A stretch of 55,532 nucleotides of DNA, from positions 1 to 55,532 of the IMG/VR virus record IMGVR_UViG_3300015241_000005, one strand, 5' to 3'. The position numbers and the translations under genes are program-made. Position 1 is the stretch's first letter. Each line of letters starts with the position of its first letter. Of the stretch, positions 14,833 through 23,516 are shown piece by piece. Origin of the DNA: a virus. The notes below the pieces were generated by a model. That model was given only the letters and a program-made list of their open reading frames with translations, was not told the origin of the DNA and ran no database searches.

Positions 14833-15075
14833 ATGAAAGAACCTATCGGGATAGATGCCCAATTCCAAAACTACCTTACACGGGTGAAACTGGATAAAAA
14901 CAAAATAACGCTTACGCAATACGATGAAACTAAAAAGGCATTCTTTGCCGGCGCTTCGTCAATGCTCGTTTTATTCAGGAATGAGATACCTGAGTTATCT
15001 GATAAAGAAGCTATTTTAGCTATAGAAAAACTGTTTCAAGAAGCTTCTTTTTACTGGAGCATTAATTTATATTAA
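14833..15075 (+). CDS. Conserved small phage protein (80 aa)
   Basis: FQNYLTRVKLDKNKITLTQY followed by a segment ending AFFAGASSMLVLF and then FRNEIPEL makes a pattern that recurs in small replication-module proteins of many phages, recognised from memory, without known role. The start is preceded by TTAAACCCTTAATATCATG (14817-14835), repeated exactly before the next gene (15072-15090). Confidence 0.65.
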   Translation: MKEPIGIDAQFQNYLTRVKLDKNKITLTQYDETKKAFFAGASSMLVLFRNEIPELSDKEAILAIEKLFQEASFYWSINLY

Positions 15076-15087
15076 ACCCTTAATATC

Positions 15088-15540
15088 ATGGAAAATCAAA
15101 CCAATACTCCGAATGCATTAAGCATTTTTACTTGTAAAGAATGCAAACTGCAATATCACCTAAGTTATTCTGAAGAAATCGCGGATGAACTTTATTGCGG
15201 TGAATGCTATGAAAAACTGATCAACGTCAAAATCAGAAATTACGAAGTTTCATACAGCTACAAAACATTCTTTGGTAAAATCGGTGCCGGCGTTCTTACT
15301 TTTGAATCGGATAATTTAGAATTATTGCAGCAGAATATCTTTAAAGCCGTAATAGATCATATTAAAGAACATGGATCGTCTGAAGGATTGCAGAATTTGC
15401 AGATAACCATACACGAAAATGATGAAAACATAATTACGTGTTCTTATTGCAAAAATGCCTTTGCAGAAAATGAACTAAGCACAGGGCCTCATGGAGATGT
15501 TATTTGTGAAAATTGTATAACTGAGCATTATAAAGATTAA
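15088..15540 (+). CDS. Double zinc-finger-like protein (150 aa)
   Basis: Two similar Cys clusters frame a beta-rich middle: TCKECKLQYHL with CGECYEKL at the N-terminus and TCSYCKNAFAEN with CENCITEHYKD at the C-terminus, each a CxxC...CxxC zinc site. The central region (VSYSYKTFFGKIGAGVLTF) is unrelated to known domains. It uses the second copy of the 19-base leader. A DNA- or protein-binding role within replication is plausible. Confidence 0.65.
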   Translation: MENQTNTPNALSIFTCKECKLQYHLSYSEEIADELYCGECYEKLINVKIRNYEVSYSYKTFFGKIGAGVLTFESDNLELLQQNIFKAVIDHIKEHGSSEGLQNLQITIHENDENIITCSYCKNAFAENELSTGPHGDVICENCITEHYKD

Positions 15541-15541
15541 T

Positions 15542-15826
15542 ATGAATAAATCCGAATCAGCTATCGAACGTAAACTCGGCAGAGAGATCAAGAAACTCGG
15601 CGGTTTATCCATCAAGCTTGTCTCTCCAACAATGCCGGGTGCGCCTGATCGCTTGATCTTCTTACCCTGGCGCCGGCTTTACCTGGTAGAACTCAAATCG
15701 GCTATCGGCGTATTATCAAAGCTGCAGGTTGTTGTGCATAAGATGTTCGCAGCAATCGGTTGGCCTGTGTATATCGTGAGTAATGATCAGGAATTAAATG
15801 ATTTTATAGAAGATGTGAGTATATGA
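15542..15826 (+). CDS. VRR-NUC domain nuclease
   Basis: A compact 94-residue PD-(D/E)xK nuclease of the VRR-NUC family. The active-site signature is visible: Glu near the start (SAIERKL), GAPDRLIF with the catalytic Asp, and VELKSAIGVLSKLQ with the ExK pair and following Gln. Family members resolve branched DNA during recombination. It lies inside the replication operon and overlaps the methyltransferase start as ATGA. Confidence 0.9.
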   Translation: MNKSESAIERKLGREIKKLGGLSIKLVSPTMPGAPDRLIFLPWRRLYLVELKSAIGVLSKLQVVVHKMFAAIGWPVYIVSNDQELNDFIEDVSI

Positions 15827-17112
15827 ATGTATTAAGTTTGTTCGATGGAATGTCATGCGGCAGAATTGCTTTAGAGAGAGCAGGAGTTACCGTGACCAAT
15901 TATTTCGCTTCTGAGATTGATAAATACGCTATCCAGGTATCTAAAGCCAACTGGCCGGATATCAAACATGTCGGTTCCGTAACATCTTTGGAGATAATTT
16001 TTGATAACGGTTATACAACTATCCTGAACTACATATCCGGAGAAACTTTTACTTTTGAAGGTAAAATAGATCTGATAGTCGGCGGATCTCCTTGCCAGGG
16101 TTTCAGCTTTGCGGGTAAACAACTGAATTTCAAAGACGCTCGATCAGCGTTATTCTTTGAATATGTCCGATTAAAAGAAGAAAGCCAAGCAACTTATTTC
16201 TTTTTAGAGAATGTCGTAATGAAGCAGGAATATCAGGATGTGATATCCGGTTTTATGGGTGTTCAACCAATTAAGTTAAATGCTGCTTTAGTATCTGCGC
16301 AGAATAGGAAACGATTATATTGGACTAACATACCTTATTTTGGGGCACCAGCTGACCGGGGTATTTTATTGAAGCATATTTTAGTTAAAGATTTTGCTAA
16401 CGATATAGAACTTAAAAGCTTATGTTTATCTGCGGGTTATTCTAATAATCCTTCTCTCCGGGATTACAATAAAAGTCAAAAGCAATTAATAAGATTAGGT
16501 AATAGCCATCCTTCTTCTTCTGGAATGAACGGAGAAGTTTATAGCATCGAAGGAAAAGCCCCTACAGTAACCACAAATAAGGGTGAAGGATCTAAAATCG
16601 GAATGCTTCAGGTAGGTTTAGCTGACGACATAAAAGGTTTTGATGCGAACAGGCGAATCTATTCGCCTGAAGGAAAAGGACCTACGCTAATAAGTTCAAC
16701 AGGGGGCCATAAAGCGCCAAAAGTCGAATTAATTCCCGAAGATTTGTATTTATCAGAAGAAGAAGTCCTTCGGGGCCAGCACCAAGCATCCGCTAAAGTT
16801 TGGCATACGGGCAATAAGATAGGTAAAATGGATTTCCCGAATAACCCTGATAAGAAAGCCAAAACCCTAACTGTTGTACAAACTAAAGGCGGTAGAGAGA
16901 CAAACCATTTCCATAATGGAGTTACTTACCGCAAGCTAACAGTTACCGAGTGCGAACGTTTACAAAATGTAGGTGATGGATACGTACAACGATTAGCACC
17001 CGCAGCAAAACAGATTAGTAACACACAAGCATACAAAATGCTCGGTAACGGCTGGGAGTGCAATACAATAACCTACCTGTTCACGCCTTTATCGATCATA
17101 GACCTCCTATGA
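15823..17112 (+). CDS. DNA C5-cytosine methyltransferase
   Basis: A 429-residue enzyme with all landmark motifs: I (SLFDGMSCGRIAL, 5-17), IV (GGSPCQGFS, catalytic Cys91), VI (FLENV, 128-131), VIII (QNRKRLYWTN, 160-169) and X (KMLGNGWECNTI near the C-terminus). The target-recognition region between VIII and IX repeats a YS-EGK-PT motif twice, as in other phage-encoded relatives. It transfers methyl groups from AdoMet to cytosine. No partner restriction enzyme is visible, so it probably protects phage DNA from host restriction. It is ATGA-coupled on both sides. Confidence 0.95.
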   Translation: MNVLSLFDGMSCGRIALERAGVTVTNYFASEIDKYAIQVSKANWPDIKHVGSVTSLEIIFDNGYTTILNYISGETFTFEGKIDLIVGGSPCQGFSFAGKQLNFKDARSALFFEYVRLKEESQATYFFLENVVMKQEYQDVISGFMGVQPIKLNAALVSAQNRKRLYWTNIPYFGAPADRGILLKHILVKDFANDIELKSLCLSAGYSNNPSLRDYNKSQKQLIRLGNSHPSSSGMNGEVYSIEGKAPTVTTNKGEGSKIGMLQVGLADDIKGFDANRRIYSPEGKGPTLISSTGGHKAPKVELIPEDLYLSEEEVLRGQHQASAKVWHTGNKIGKMDFPNNPDKKAKTLTVVQTKGGRETNHFHNGVTYRKLTVTECERLQNVGDGYVQRLAPAAKQISNTQAYKMLGNGWECNTITYLFTPLSIIDLL

Positions 17113-18461
17113 CCCGCATCCCCTACAATCCCAAGAAACATCAGGAAATCGCTTTTAACTTTGCTTTAAACAGACATTTCGTGGCATTGTTCCTGGATAT
17201 GGGCCTCGGGAAAACAGTAACAACCCTCACCTTAATCAAGCATCTCCTGTACTCCTTCGAGATCAACAAACCCCTGATCATAGCCCCCAAATTCGTAACC
17301 GAACAGACCTGGCCCGAAGAGCTGGATAAATGGGCGCATCTTGAAGGGCTCACCTACTCTGTGATCATGGGCAATCCTGAAAAGCGCCTGAGAGCTCTCC
17401 GGGCACCTGCAGATATGTATATCATCAGCTGGGATAACATCGATTGGCTGGTAAGCCTTAAAAAGTTCAAACACCTCTGGCCATTTGATATGATGGTTCT
17501 GGATGAAAGTACCAAAGTTAAATCGCGAGATAGCGCCCGGTTCAAAGCCGTTCAACGAGTACGGCCGCGCCTTAAACGACTGATCGAACTTTCCGGTACG
17601 CCAGCGTCAAACGGATTGATGGACATCTGGTCGCAAATGAAACTGCTTGATCATGGCGAAGCATTGTTCGCTTTCATCGAGAAATTCCGGGCTACCTACT
17701 TCAGCGCACGAGGTTTATCTCATGGTGGTAAAGTGTATGATATTTTACCTGGTGTTGATGAAATCATTTTCGATAAGATCAAACATCAGGTGTTATCCAT
17801 GAAAGCAGTGGATTGGTTGACCCTCCCAAAACGGCAGGATATCATCCGCATGGTAGAGCTTGATGATTATACCGAGTTCAAGAAATTCAAAGCTGAAAAG
17901 ATTTTAGAATTACCCGAGGGTGAGATCACTGCATTAAACGCATCCGCATTATATAATAAGTTACTCCAGTACGCGAACGGAGCCGTCTACGACAATGAGT
18001 TACGCCGGGAATGGCACGAAGTACATACCAAAACTTTAGACGTCCTGGAAGAGATGCTGGATGCCCTGCAAGGCAAACCGGTTATTATCTTCTACCAGTT
18101 TCAGGCAGATGTTGACCGGATTAAAAAACGTATCCCTAAAGCTGTTAAAATGGATAACGCCAAGTACGTGGACCGCTGGAACAAGGGAGAATTTCCTGTA
18201 TTGCTTCTGCATGGTGCAGGGGCCAGCCATGGCCTTAACATGCAATATGGAGGTCATTATATCATTCATTATGGTGTAGGCGATAACATGGAGTGGTACT
18301 GGCAGGGGGTGAAGCGCTTAGATCGACAGGGTCAAGAGTTCCCGGTGTTTAATTACCATATCATGGTTAAAGGCACCGGCCAACAGAAAGTATGGCGCGG
18401 GTTGGTGAGCAAGACTTTGACTAATGATAAATTGATGGAGGCTTGTAAAGGGGATTATTAA
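17109..18461 (+). CDS. SNF2-like phage DNA helicase
   Basis: A 450-residue superfamily 2 ATPase. Motifs: I DMGLGKT (30-36), II DEST (132-135), III SGTP (162-165), and in the second RecA lobe GASHGLNMQ and RLDRQGQ as motifs V and VI. It is shorter than chromatin SNF2 proteins and typical of phage replication modules beside VRR-NUC and VapE genes. The ATG at 17109, in an ATGA overlap, is chosen. Its stop overlaps the stop of the convergent methyltransferase (18458-18461). Confidence 0.9.
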   Translation: MTRIPYNPKKHQEIAFNFALNRHFVALFLDMGLGKTVTTLTLIKHLLYSFEINKPLIIAPKFVTEQTWPEELDKWAHLEGLTYSVIMGNPEKRLRALRAPADMYIISWDNIDWLVSLKKFKHLWPFDMMVLDESTKVKSRDSARFKAVQRVRPRLKRLIELSGTPASNGLMDIWSQMKLLDHGEALFAFIEKFRATYFSARGLSHGGKVYDILPGVDEIIFDKIKHQVLSMKAVDWLTLPKRQDIIRMVELDDYTEFKKFKAEKILELPEGEITALNASALYNKLLQYANGAVYDNELRREWHEVHTKTLDVLEEMLDALQGKPVIIFYQFQADVDRIKKRIPKAVKMDNAKYVDRWNKGEFPVLLLHGAGASHGLNMQYGGHYIIHYGVGDNMEWYWQGVKRLDRQGQEFPVFNYHIMVKGTGQQKVWRGLVSKTLTNDKLMEACKGDY

Positions 18462-19723
18462 AGTAAGTCTTTGATATAATTTCTATTCCAATGCAGCAAC
18501 CGATCTGTAGCCTCTTGGTGCGAAATATGGTCATTATCAATCCCGATATACCGCATGCCATTATTAAGAGCAGCTTCGCAAGTTGGACCCGAACCCGAGT
18601 GTGGATCTAACACAAGACCACCAGGTGGCGTATACATCTTTACCAAATAATTCATCAATTTTATAGGCTTTATCGTAGGGTGCGTCATTCCGGCTCTTTC
18701 TGCGGTACTGGTTTTAGCGCAAAAGAAAAACCTGCTTGCACCTCCTGTATCGCCATATCCCGTTACTGGAATACCTCCAGCATATTGACCAAAAATATTG
18801 TTATTATTTCCAGCTTTTACTCCGGCAGGTTTTCCGCTTGTTAAAGTTCCTGATTGTTGATCGAGTTTTAAGGCCATGAAATCATCAAATATTACGTTAG
18901 CCGGCCAGCGGCCTTTATCATCAGCGGGTATATCTTTTATTTCTGTTTGCAAATATCCCTCTTTAAAAGAACCATTTTTAATATTAATTCCTGTCCCAAA
19001 AGTTGCTGATTTTTTATCCTTTTCATCTGTAAAAGCTATCCGGCAGCCATCGATATTAATGCCGCCTGTACCCCATTTTAAAATATTCTCAATTGTAGTA
19101 CCTTCCAAAGGTTTACGAGCGATACAGATGGGTTCCGTAGCTGGTTTTAAAGCATTTCCCCAGCCGTCCCACTTTTTGGCATCATCCGTATTGGCTTGCG
19201 TAATAAAGTTTTCTTCGCGAGTATGAGATCCGTCAACAGATACGCTATTAAATTTACCTCCTTTATGGTTTGGAATAGAACCGTTTGTTCCTATGATTAT
19301 GCGTTTAGCACCTGCAGCTTTATCGATTTCTTTGCCGATATCCAAGTTCTTAGGAAACCCTGAGGCATAGTGCCAACAGATCATATCCCGAATCTCGAAA
19401 CCCGCTATCTCGATCGCCAGCGTACCAAGTTGATAAGTCCGGGTACCAAAAAAGCTTAACAGATAACCACCCGGTTTAAGGACCCGTAAACATTCTTTCC
19501 AGAGAATAGGTTGTGGCACAAATGCGTCCCATTTCTTACCCATGAAACCGGAACCTTTGATTTCCAGATACCCATGATCAAGCCACGCTTGTAATATTTT
19601 AAGCAAATATTGCTTTTTACTTAAACCGTAGGGGCTATCTGTTATAATAGAATCTATGCTATTATCAGGTAAGGTTTTAATGTATTCGAGATTGTCGGAG
19701 AGAACGAGTATGTTTACTTTCAT
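18458..19723 (-). CDS. DNA N6-adenine or N4-cytosine methyltransferase
   Basis: A 421-residue N6_N4_Mtase-type enzyme. The catalytic motif IV is DSPYG at 29-33 (variant of DPPY) near the N-terminus, and the AdoMet-binding motif I is DPHSGSG at 373-379 near the C-terminus, the beta-class order. Between them is a long variable target-recognition region. The conserved GGYLLSFFGTRTYQ stretch is typical of phage-borne members. No nuclease partner is seen, suggesting protection from restriction. Its ATG overlaps the upstream small gene's stop as TAATG. Confidence 0.9.
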   Translation of the reverse strand: MKVNILVLSDNLEYIKTLPDNSIDSIITDSPYGLSKKQYLLKILQAWLDHGYLEIKGSGFMGKKWDAFVPQPILWKECLRVLKPGGYLLSFFGTRTYQLGTLAIEIAGFEIRDMICWHYASGFPKNLDIGKEIDKAAGAKRIIIGTNGSIPNHKGGKFNSVSVDGSHTREENFITQANTDDAKKWDGWGNALKPATEPICIARKPLEGTTIENILKWGTGGINIDGCRIAFTDEKDKKSATFGTGINIKNGSFKEGYLQTEIKDIPADDKGRWPANVIFDDFMALKLDQQSGTLTSGKPAGVKAGNNNNIFGQYAGGIPVTGYGDTGGASRFFFCAKTSTAERAGMTHPTIKPIKLMNYLVKMYTPPGGLVLDPHSGSGPTCEAALNNGMRYIGIDNDHISHQEATDRLLHWNRNYIKDLL

Positions 19724-19902
19724 TATTTACAGGTAATAATTAAGCTTAATTTGTTACTTTTATTTATAGATTTTCTTTTAATCATGTTATGCATGCTGCC
19801 ACCAGGTAATCCTAAAAACTTCTCAGCCTCTTCCATAGAATCATGAGTAGCGATTAGTTTTTCAATCACTATTACTTCGTATATTTTAACTTGCTTACTC
19901 AT
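19723..19902 (-). CDS. 59-aa protein with HTH-like repeat of homing-enzyme type
   Basis: A 59-residue gene coupled on both sides (ATGA with the SLOG-like gene, TAATG with the methyltransferase). The segment ATHDSMEEAEKFLGLPGGSM followed by a basic helix resembles the NUMOD1-like DNA-binding modules found beside homing endonucleases. It could be a free DNA-binding protein or a remnant of an endonuclease. Confidence 0.6.
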   Translation of the reverse strand: MSKQVKIYEVIVIEKLIATHDSMEEAEKFLGLPGGSMHNMIKRKSINKSNKLSLIITCK

Positions 19903-20447
19903 AAAATATAAAATCTTTCTATAAATTTATCCTTATCACAAACATCAACACCGGTTACATCCCGGAACATCCAACCTTTCGGAAAACAGCAAATCGTTTC
20001 GTAGCCAAAATCGTTACCGAACTTAACCCCCGCTTCGTCTACGCCTGTTTGGCCACCACTCCGGATATACTTTACCTGAATGCCACCTAAAGCTATCGCC
20101 AGATATTCAGCTATGTAGTCATCAACATCTTTCTGCGTATAATGGGGTAGATAATTTTCCAAAGTATAAATACCATTACCGGCGATATTCAAATTAAATG
20201 GTACGCCTCTCATCAGTAACTTTATAGATGAGTTCATTGAATCAGCTGATCGTTTAAGGCTTATGGTATCCATCCTGATCTCAACCGGAATGAAAAGCTT
20301 TTCGAGCTCTACGGTTGCTTTCTTGGTCAACCGTTCGCCTGCAGTCGTGAAATCTATAGCAAAGGCGATCGTTAAATCGCTTTCACGTACATTAGCGTAA
20401 GTCCTGGCCGCATATCCTGCGGTTGGGTGTTCGATGAAGTTGATCAT
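19899..20447 (-). CDS. SLOG/MoCo-carrier-like Rossmann protein with swapped halves
   Basis: A 182-residue protein. Residues 7-57 (TAGYAARTYANVRESDLTIA, then T-rich loop and helix) match what is normally the second half of the putative molybdenum-carrier/SLOG fold, and residues 127-166 (YIRSGGQTGVDEAGVKFG, then FPKGW) match what is normally the first half. They are linked by a segment with NIAGNGIYTL. The fold order therefore appears circularly permuted. SLOG proteins bind nucleotide-derived ligands; the ligand here is unknown. The start at 20447 is the first Met beyond the preceding HNH gene's stop. Confidence 0.7.
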   Translation of the reverse strand: MINFIEHPTAGYAARTYANVRESDLTIAFAIDFTTAGERLTKKATVELEKLFIPVEIRMDTISLKRSADSMNSSIKLLMRGVPFNLNIAGNGIYTLENYLPHYTQKDVDDYIAEYLAIALGGIQVKYIRSGGQTGVDEAGVKFGNDFGYETICCFPKGWMFRDVTGVDVCDKDKFIERFYIL

Positions 20448-20458
20448 AAAGAATTTTG

Positions 20459-21076
20459 TTATAAGAAATCTACAATACTGCCTTTGAGCAATTTTTCGAC
20501 AGGCCATCCATTTTTATGTCTCGATTTTACTGTTCCATAATTCATATAAAATCTATCCGATGCCTGCTTCATGGTCATTAAACCTAATGGCGTAGGAACC
20601 ATAACGTTATTGCTTTTATTAGACCCTTGTTCTTTTTTAGTAGCCCATCGGCAATTATCTTTATAATAGTTTAAATCACCGTTAATCCGATCTATGGATA
20701 AATCTTCTGCATAGGTATCGCCCATATCGGCATAAAAATTATCAAATAGCCCCCACTCCGCGCATACTGAAATACCTTTACCTCCGTAATATGAATAAAA
20801 CATATGGTTAGGATTGGTACATCTCTGCCACATTCCTGACCAAACTCTGTATATTTTAGTTTGACCCATACCGTGACGGAAACTTAGATTCGGAGCGCAC
20901 CCGCATGATGGCCTTTTACATATTTTTAAAATAGTACCTGTGGTTGTTCGCATCCTACCGCAATCACATAAACAGGTCCAGGTTGCATGATTTCCTTTAG
21001 TTCTGATTGGGCTTTCAGCTATAACAGTGAGCATGCCAAATTTCTTACCTACTAAATCCTCTTTAACTTTATACAT
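20459..21076 (-). CDS. Free-standing HNH homing-type endonuclease
   Basis: A 205-residue protein. The N-terminus (KKFGMLTVI, then CLCDCG and SCGC) is a Cys-rich DNA-binding module common in phage HNH/AP2 proteins. The core shows YRVWSGMWQRCTNPNH, YYGGKGISVCAEW, LSIDRING and NCRWAT, the usual pattern of this HNH subgroup. The C-terminus (TPLGLMTMKQASDRFYMNYG onward) is an HTH repeat. The ATG at 21076 comes one base after the polymerase stop. Its place next to an intein-bearing gene suggests a homing partnership. Confidence 0.85.
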   Translation of the reverse strand: MYKVKEDLVGKKFGMLTVIAESPIRTKGNHATWTCLCDCGRMRTTTGTILKICKRPSCGCAPNLSFRHGMGQTKIYRVWSGMWQRCTNPNHMFYSYYGGKGISVCAEWGLFDNFYADMGDTYAEDLSIDRINGDLNYYKDNCRWATKKEQGSNKSNNVMVPTPLGLMTMKQASDRFYMNYGTVKSRHKNGWPVEKLLKGSIVDFL

Positions 21077-21077
21077 C

Positions 21078-23516
21078 TTAGCTTTCTTTTTTATAATAAA
21101 TTCCGGTATACCCATCAGCGTCCAAAGGTAAATCTTTCATCCACCGAACTTTTTTACACATTAATTCGTTTATTCGTTGCAACGTAATTGAGCCTTTCCT
21201 AATCTCCGGAACAGCTTCATCATGCACATGCGCTGGTATTCTAATACCGGCTCTGTGGAGATTGATCAGGCCGGAAGCTAAGCAGTCCCTTGCAATTGCT
21301 TGGGTAAAATTTTCACAAATTTTCGCGCCATATGTGCGCTGTTTGCACCACTGTTTAGTTACTTGGTTAAGCCCATAATAGATTACCTCTTTACCAAACT
21401 TGCCATCTTCTAAGCCAGCATTCCAATAACATAAGCGCCGCCCTGAGGGTAGTCTGATCAACATATGGCCTTTTACAAATTCAAAAGCTATACCTCGCTC
21501 AGTATCAACCAAGATATTTCCATCATAATCTCGTATATCGGTAAGCATTATTCGCGCACCGGTCTCAATACATATAACAGCTGCTCTCTGCGCAGCTTTC
21601 CACATCTTAACTATCTTAGGATTAGCTTTTCGCCAATTTATATGTATATCGCCTAATATGTCTTCAGGTATTTCAATCTTTTGGCTAAGCGACATTCTTA
21701 TGATTGCATCAACTCCGCCGCCAAATCCGCAATTATGAACAAGTTTATCCGATACTGTGAATCGGTTATTTGGTCCACAGTTTAAAAGATCAAAAGTATC
21801 TCTCACGCCTATATCATGCCAATCTCCTCCTCTCGAAAAAGGAAGTCCCCCATGTTCTATTTTAATAGGTTTCTCGTTTTCGGCGGTTTGAGTTAATAGC
21901 CAACCTTCCGTATACGCTTCTTTAAAATCTATAGGTTTAGTTAATCCATCTACCCAAACTCGATGATCGGGGGTTGCAGTTAATCCTTCATAGTTTACAA
22001 CATGTTTTCTACCGCGCCATATTAAACCACCATGATTAACCCAATTTTCACCATCCCAAACTTTATGCTCAGGAAGTATATATTCAATTCTGACTAAACC
22101 TTGGTCGGTTAAAACCAATTCCCCAAATGCAATACAGCTCAATTCTCCTATTTTACCGCCATCTCGGTAAACAGATCCCTTTGTCACGGCTGCTATAGGA
22201 ACATTGAACATACGGGCTGCAGTAGCCTCATAAATCTTACCGTCACCGGCGAACACATCTAATCTCCAGGTCTCATTCGCCAACCAGGATATTACCCGTG
22301 CCTCTATCGACTTGAAATCAGATACCGGGAACTCATACCCCTCTTCGGCTATGAACGCCGTACGGATCAGCTGTGAAAGTGTATCGGGTATTGCGCCGAA
22401 TATGATCTCCAGTAACTCGCCGTCAGCATTCAAAACCATTTCCCTGGCTGCATTTAATAGATAATCGCTTAACTTGCTTTTTGGTAGGTTATGGAACTGC
22501 AAACCCCGGCCAGCCCATCTACCGGTACGGTTAGCGCCAAGGAACTGGAACAAACCCCGAATCCGGCCATCCTTACAAACGTAAGCCAGCATCGTTGAAT
22601 ATTTCTTAACCGAGGTCTTGGACATTTGCTGCCTGATCTCTAAAACCCGTTTCGATTTATCGGAAGTTAGTTTCCTCAGAACAGCGGGTATGTTATCCTT
22701 TTTAAGACTTACAATCTCACCTTCAATATCCTCTTCTTCTTCCAACCATTTGATAATTTGCTTAACAGCATTAGGCTTGGTAATGCCGGTCATATCAAAT
22801 AACTCCTTAGTAAGCCGTTCCCGAAAATCGAAATTAAGCTTTAAAGCATTATGTATTAAATTCAAATCAATTTTAATACCGGTGCTGTTGATCACATAAT
22901 CCAGGCACCATAGTTCATGTTCAAAATCTGGCTGAACCAGGAAATCAACTTCTTTAGCCACTGATATTTCAGATCGCACATCCTGATCACAATATCGTTT
23001 GAATTGATCCCATTTAACTCTATCGTGTTCCGGCAGATTACGGGTACGACCACCATTCACAATAGTAGGTGCGCATGGCATGCAGAAATATTTGATCAGT
23101 GCATAACCGTTTCCGTCCTTCTGTTCATTTATTTTTAATATCCGGCCAACAGCTTCCAAAGCAAAGGGGAGTCCGCAGGAGCCGGCTTGAATCATGGTGC
23201 ATTTCCAGCATCTCGGATCGATATCGATCTCGAAAAATATTTTAGAAGCATTCATCTCAAAAGGAGCATTCTGAGCCCGTTTTAAGCAAGTAGGATCTTC
23301 AAGAGCTTGTAATAGTTCTGCAGGTATTCGTTGTCTGGGCGGTAAATGCCGCTTTTGCATAAGATCAACAGATTTTACCGGGCCTCCATCGAATGAATAA
23401 GATACCAACATGATCTCAAATTGGGGGTCCTCCATATAGCGATACATACCGTGTTTTAGAAGATCAGTTGCCGAGTATGTCTCAAAATCGAGGTTTATTG
23501 TGCGAGTGAAAGTCAT
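21078..23516 (-). CDS. Family A DNA polymerase with mini-intein
   Basis: The 812-residue precursor would splice to about 677 residues. The N-terminus is a DEDD 3'-5' exonuclease (DFET at 10-13, QNAPFEMN, YCDQDVRSE). The polymerase has motif A VSDFKSIEAR (398-407), motif B RDGGKIGELS...CGFGGG interrupted by the intein, and motif C HVHDEAVPE. It replicates the phage genome with the VapE primase-helicase. Residues 461-595 form a self-splicing Hint domain. It overlaps the upstream gene as ATGA. Confidence 0.95.
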   Translation of the reverse strand: MTFTRTINLDFETYSATDLLKHGMYRYMEDPQFEIMLVSYSFDGGPVKSVDLMQKRHLPPRQRIPAELLQALEDPTCLKRAQNAPFEMNASKIFFEIDIDPRCWKCTMIQAGSCGLPFALEAVGRILKINEQKDGNGYALIKYFCMPCAPTIVNGGRTRNLPEHDRVKWDQFKRYCDQDVRSEISVAKEVDFLVQPDFEHELWCLDYVINSTGIKIDLNLIHNALKLNFDFRERLTKELFDMTGITKPNAVKQIIKWLEEEEDIEGEIVSLKKDNIPAVLRKLTSDKSKRVLEIRQQMSKTSVKKYSTMLAYVCKDGRIRGLFQFLGANRTGRWAGRGLQFHNLPKSKLSDYLLNAAREMVLNADGELLEIIFGAIPDTLSQLIRTAFIAEEGYEFPVSDFKSIEARVISWLANETWRLDVFAGDGKIYEATAARMFNVPIAAVTKGSVYRDGGKIGELSCIAFGELVLTDQGLVRIEYILPEHKVWDGENWVNHGGLIWRGRKHVVNYEGLTATPDHRVWVDGLTKPIDFKEAYTEGWLLTQTAENEKPIKIEHGGLPFSRGGDWHDIGVRDTFDLLNCGPNNRFTVSDKLVHNCGFGGGVDAIIRMSLSQKIEIPEDILGDIHINWRKANPKIVKMWKAAQRAAVICIETGARIMLTDIRDYDGNILVDTERGIAFEFVKGHMLIRLPSGRRLCYWNAGLEDGKFGKEVIYYGLNQVTKQWCKQRTYGAKICENFTQAIARDCLASGLINLHRAGIRIPAHVHDEAVPEIRKGSITLQRINELMCKKVRWMKDLPLDADGYTGIYYKKES
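21732..22136 (-). other. Mini-intein (135 aa) in DNA polymerase motif B
   Basis: In-frame Hint domain at residues 461-595 of the polymerase. Block A is CIAFGELVLTDQGLVRI, beginning with nucleophile Cys1. Block B has TATPDHRVW with the TxxH pair. Block F is DTFDLLNCGPNNRFTVSD. Block G is KLVHN with terminal Asn, followed by Cys as the +1 extein residue. At 135 residues there is no space for a homing endonuclease. Removal joins GKIGELS to CGFGGG, restoring the nucleotide-binding helix region. All splicing residues are present, so it should be active. Confidence 0.93.
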
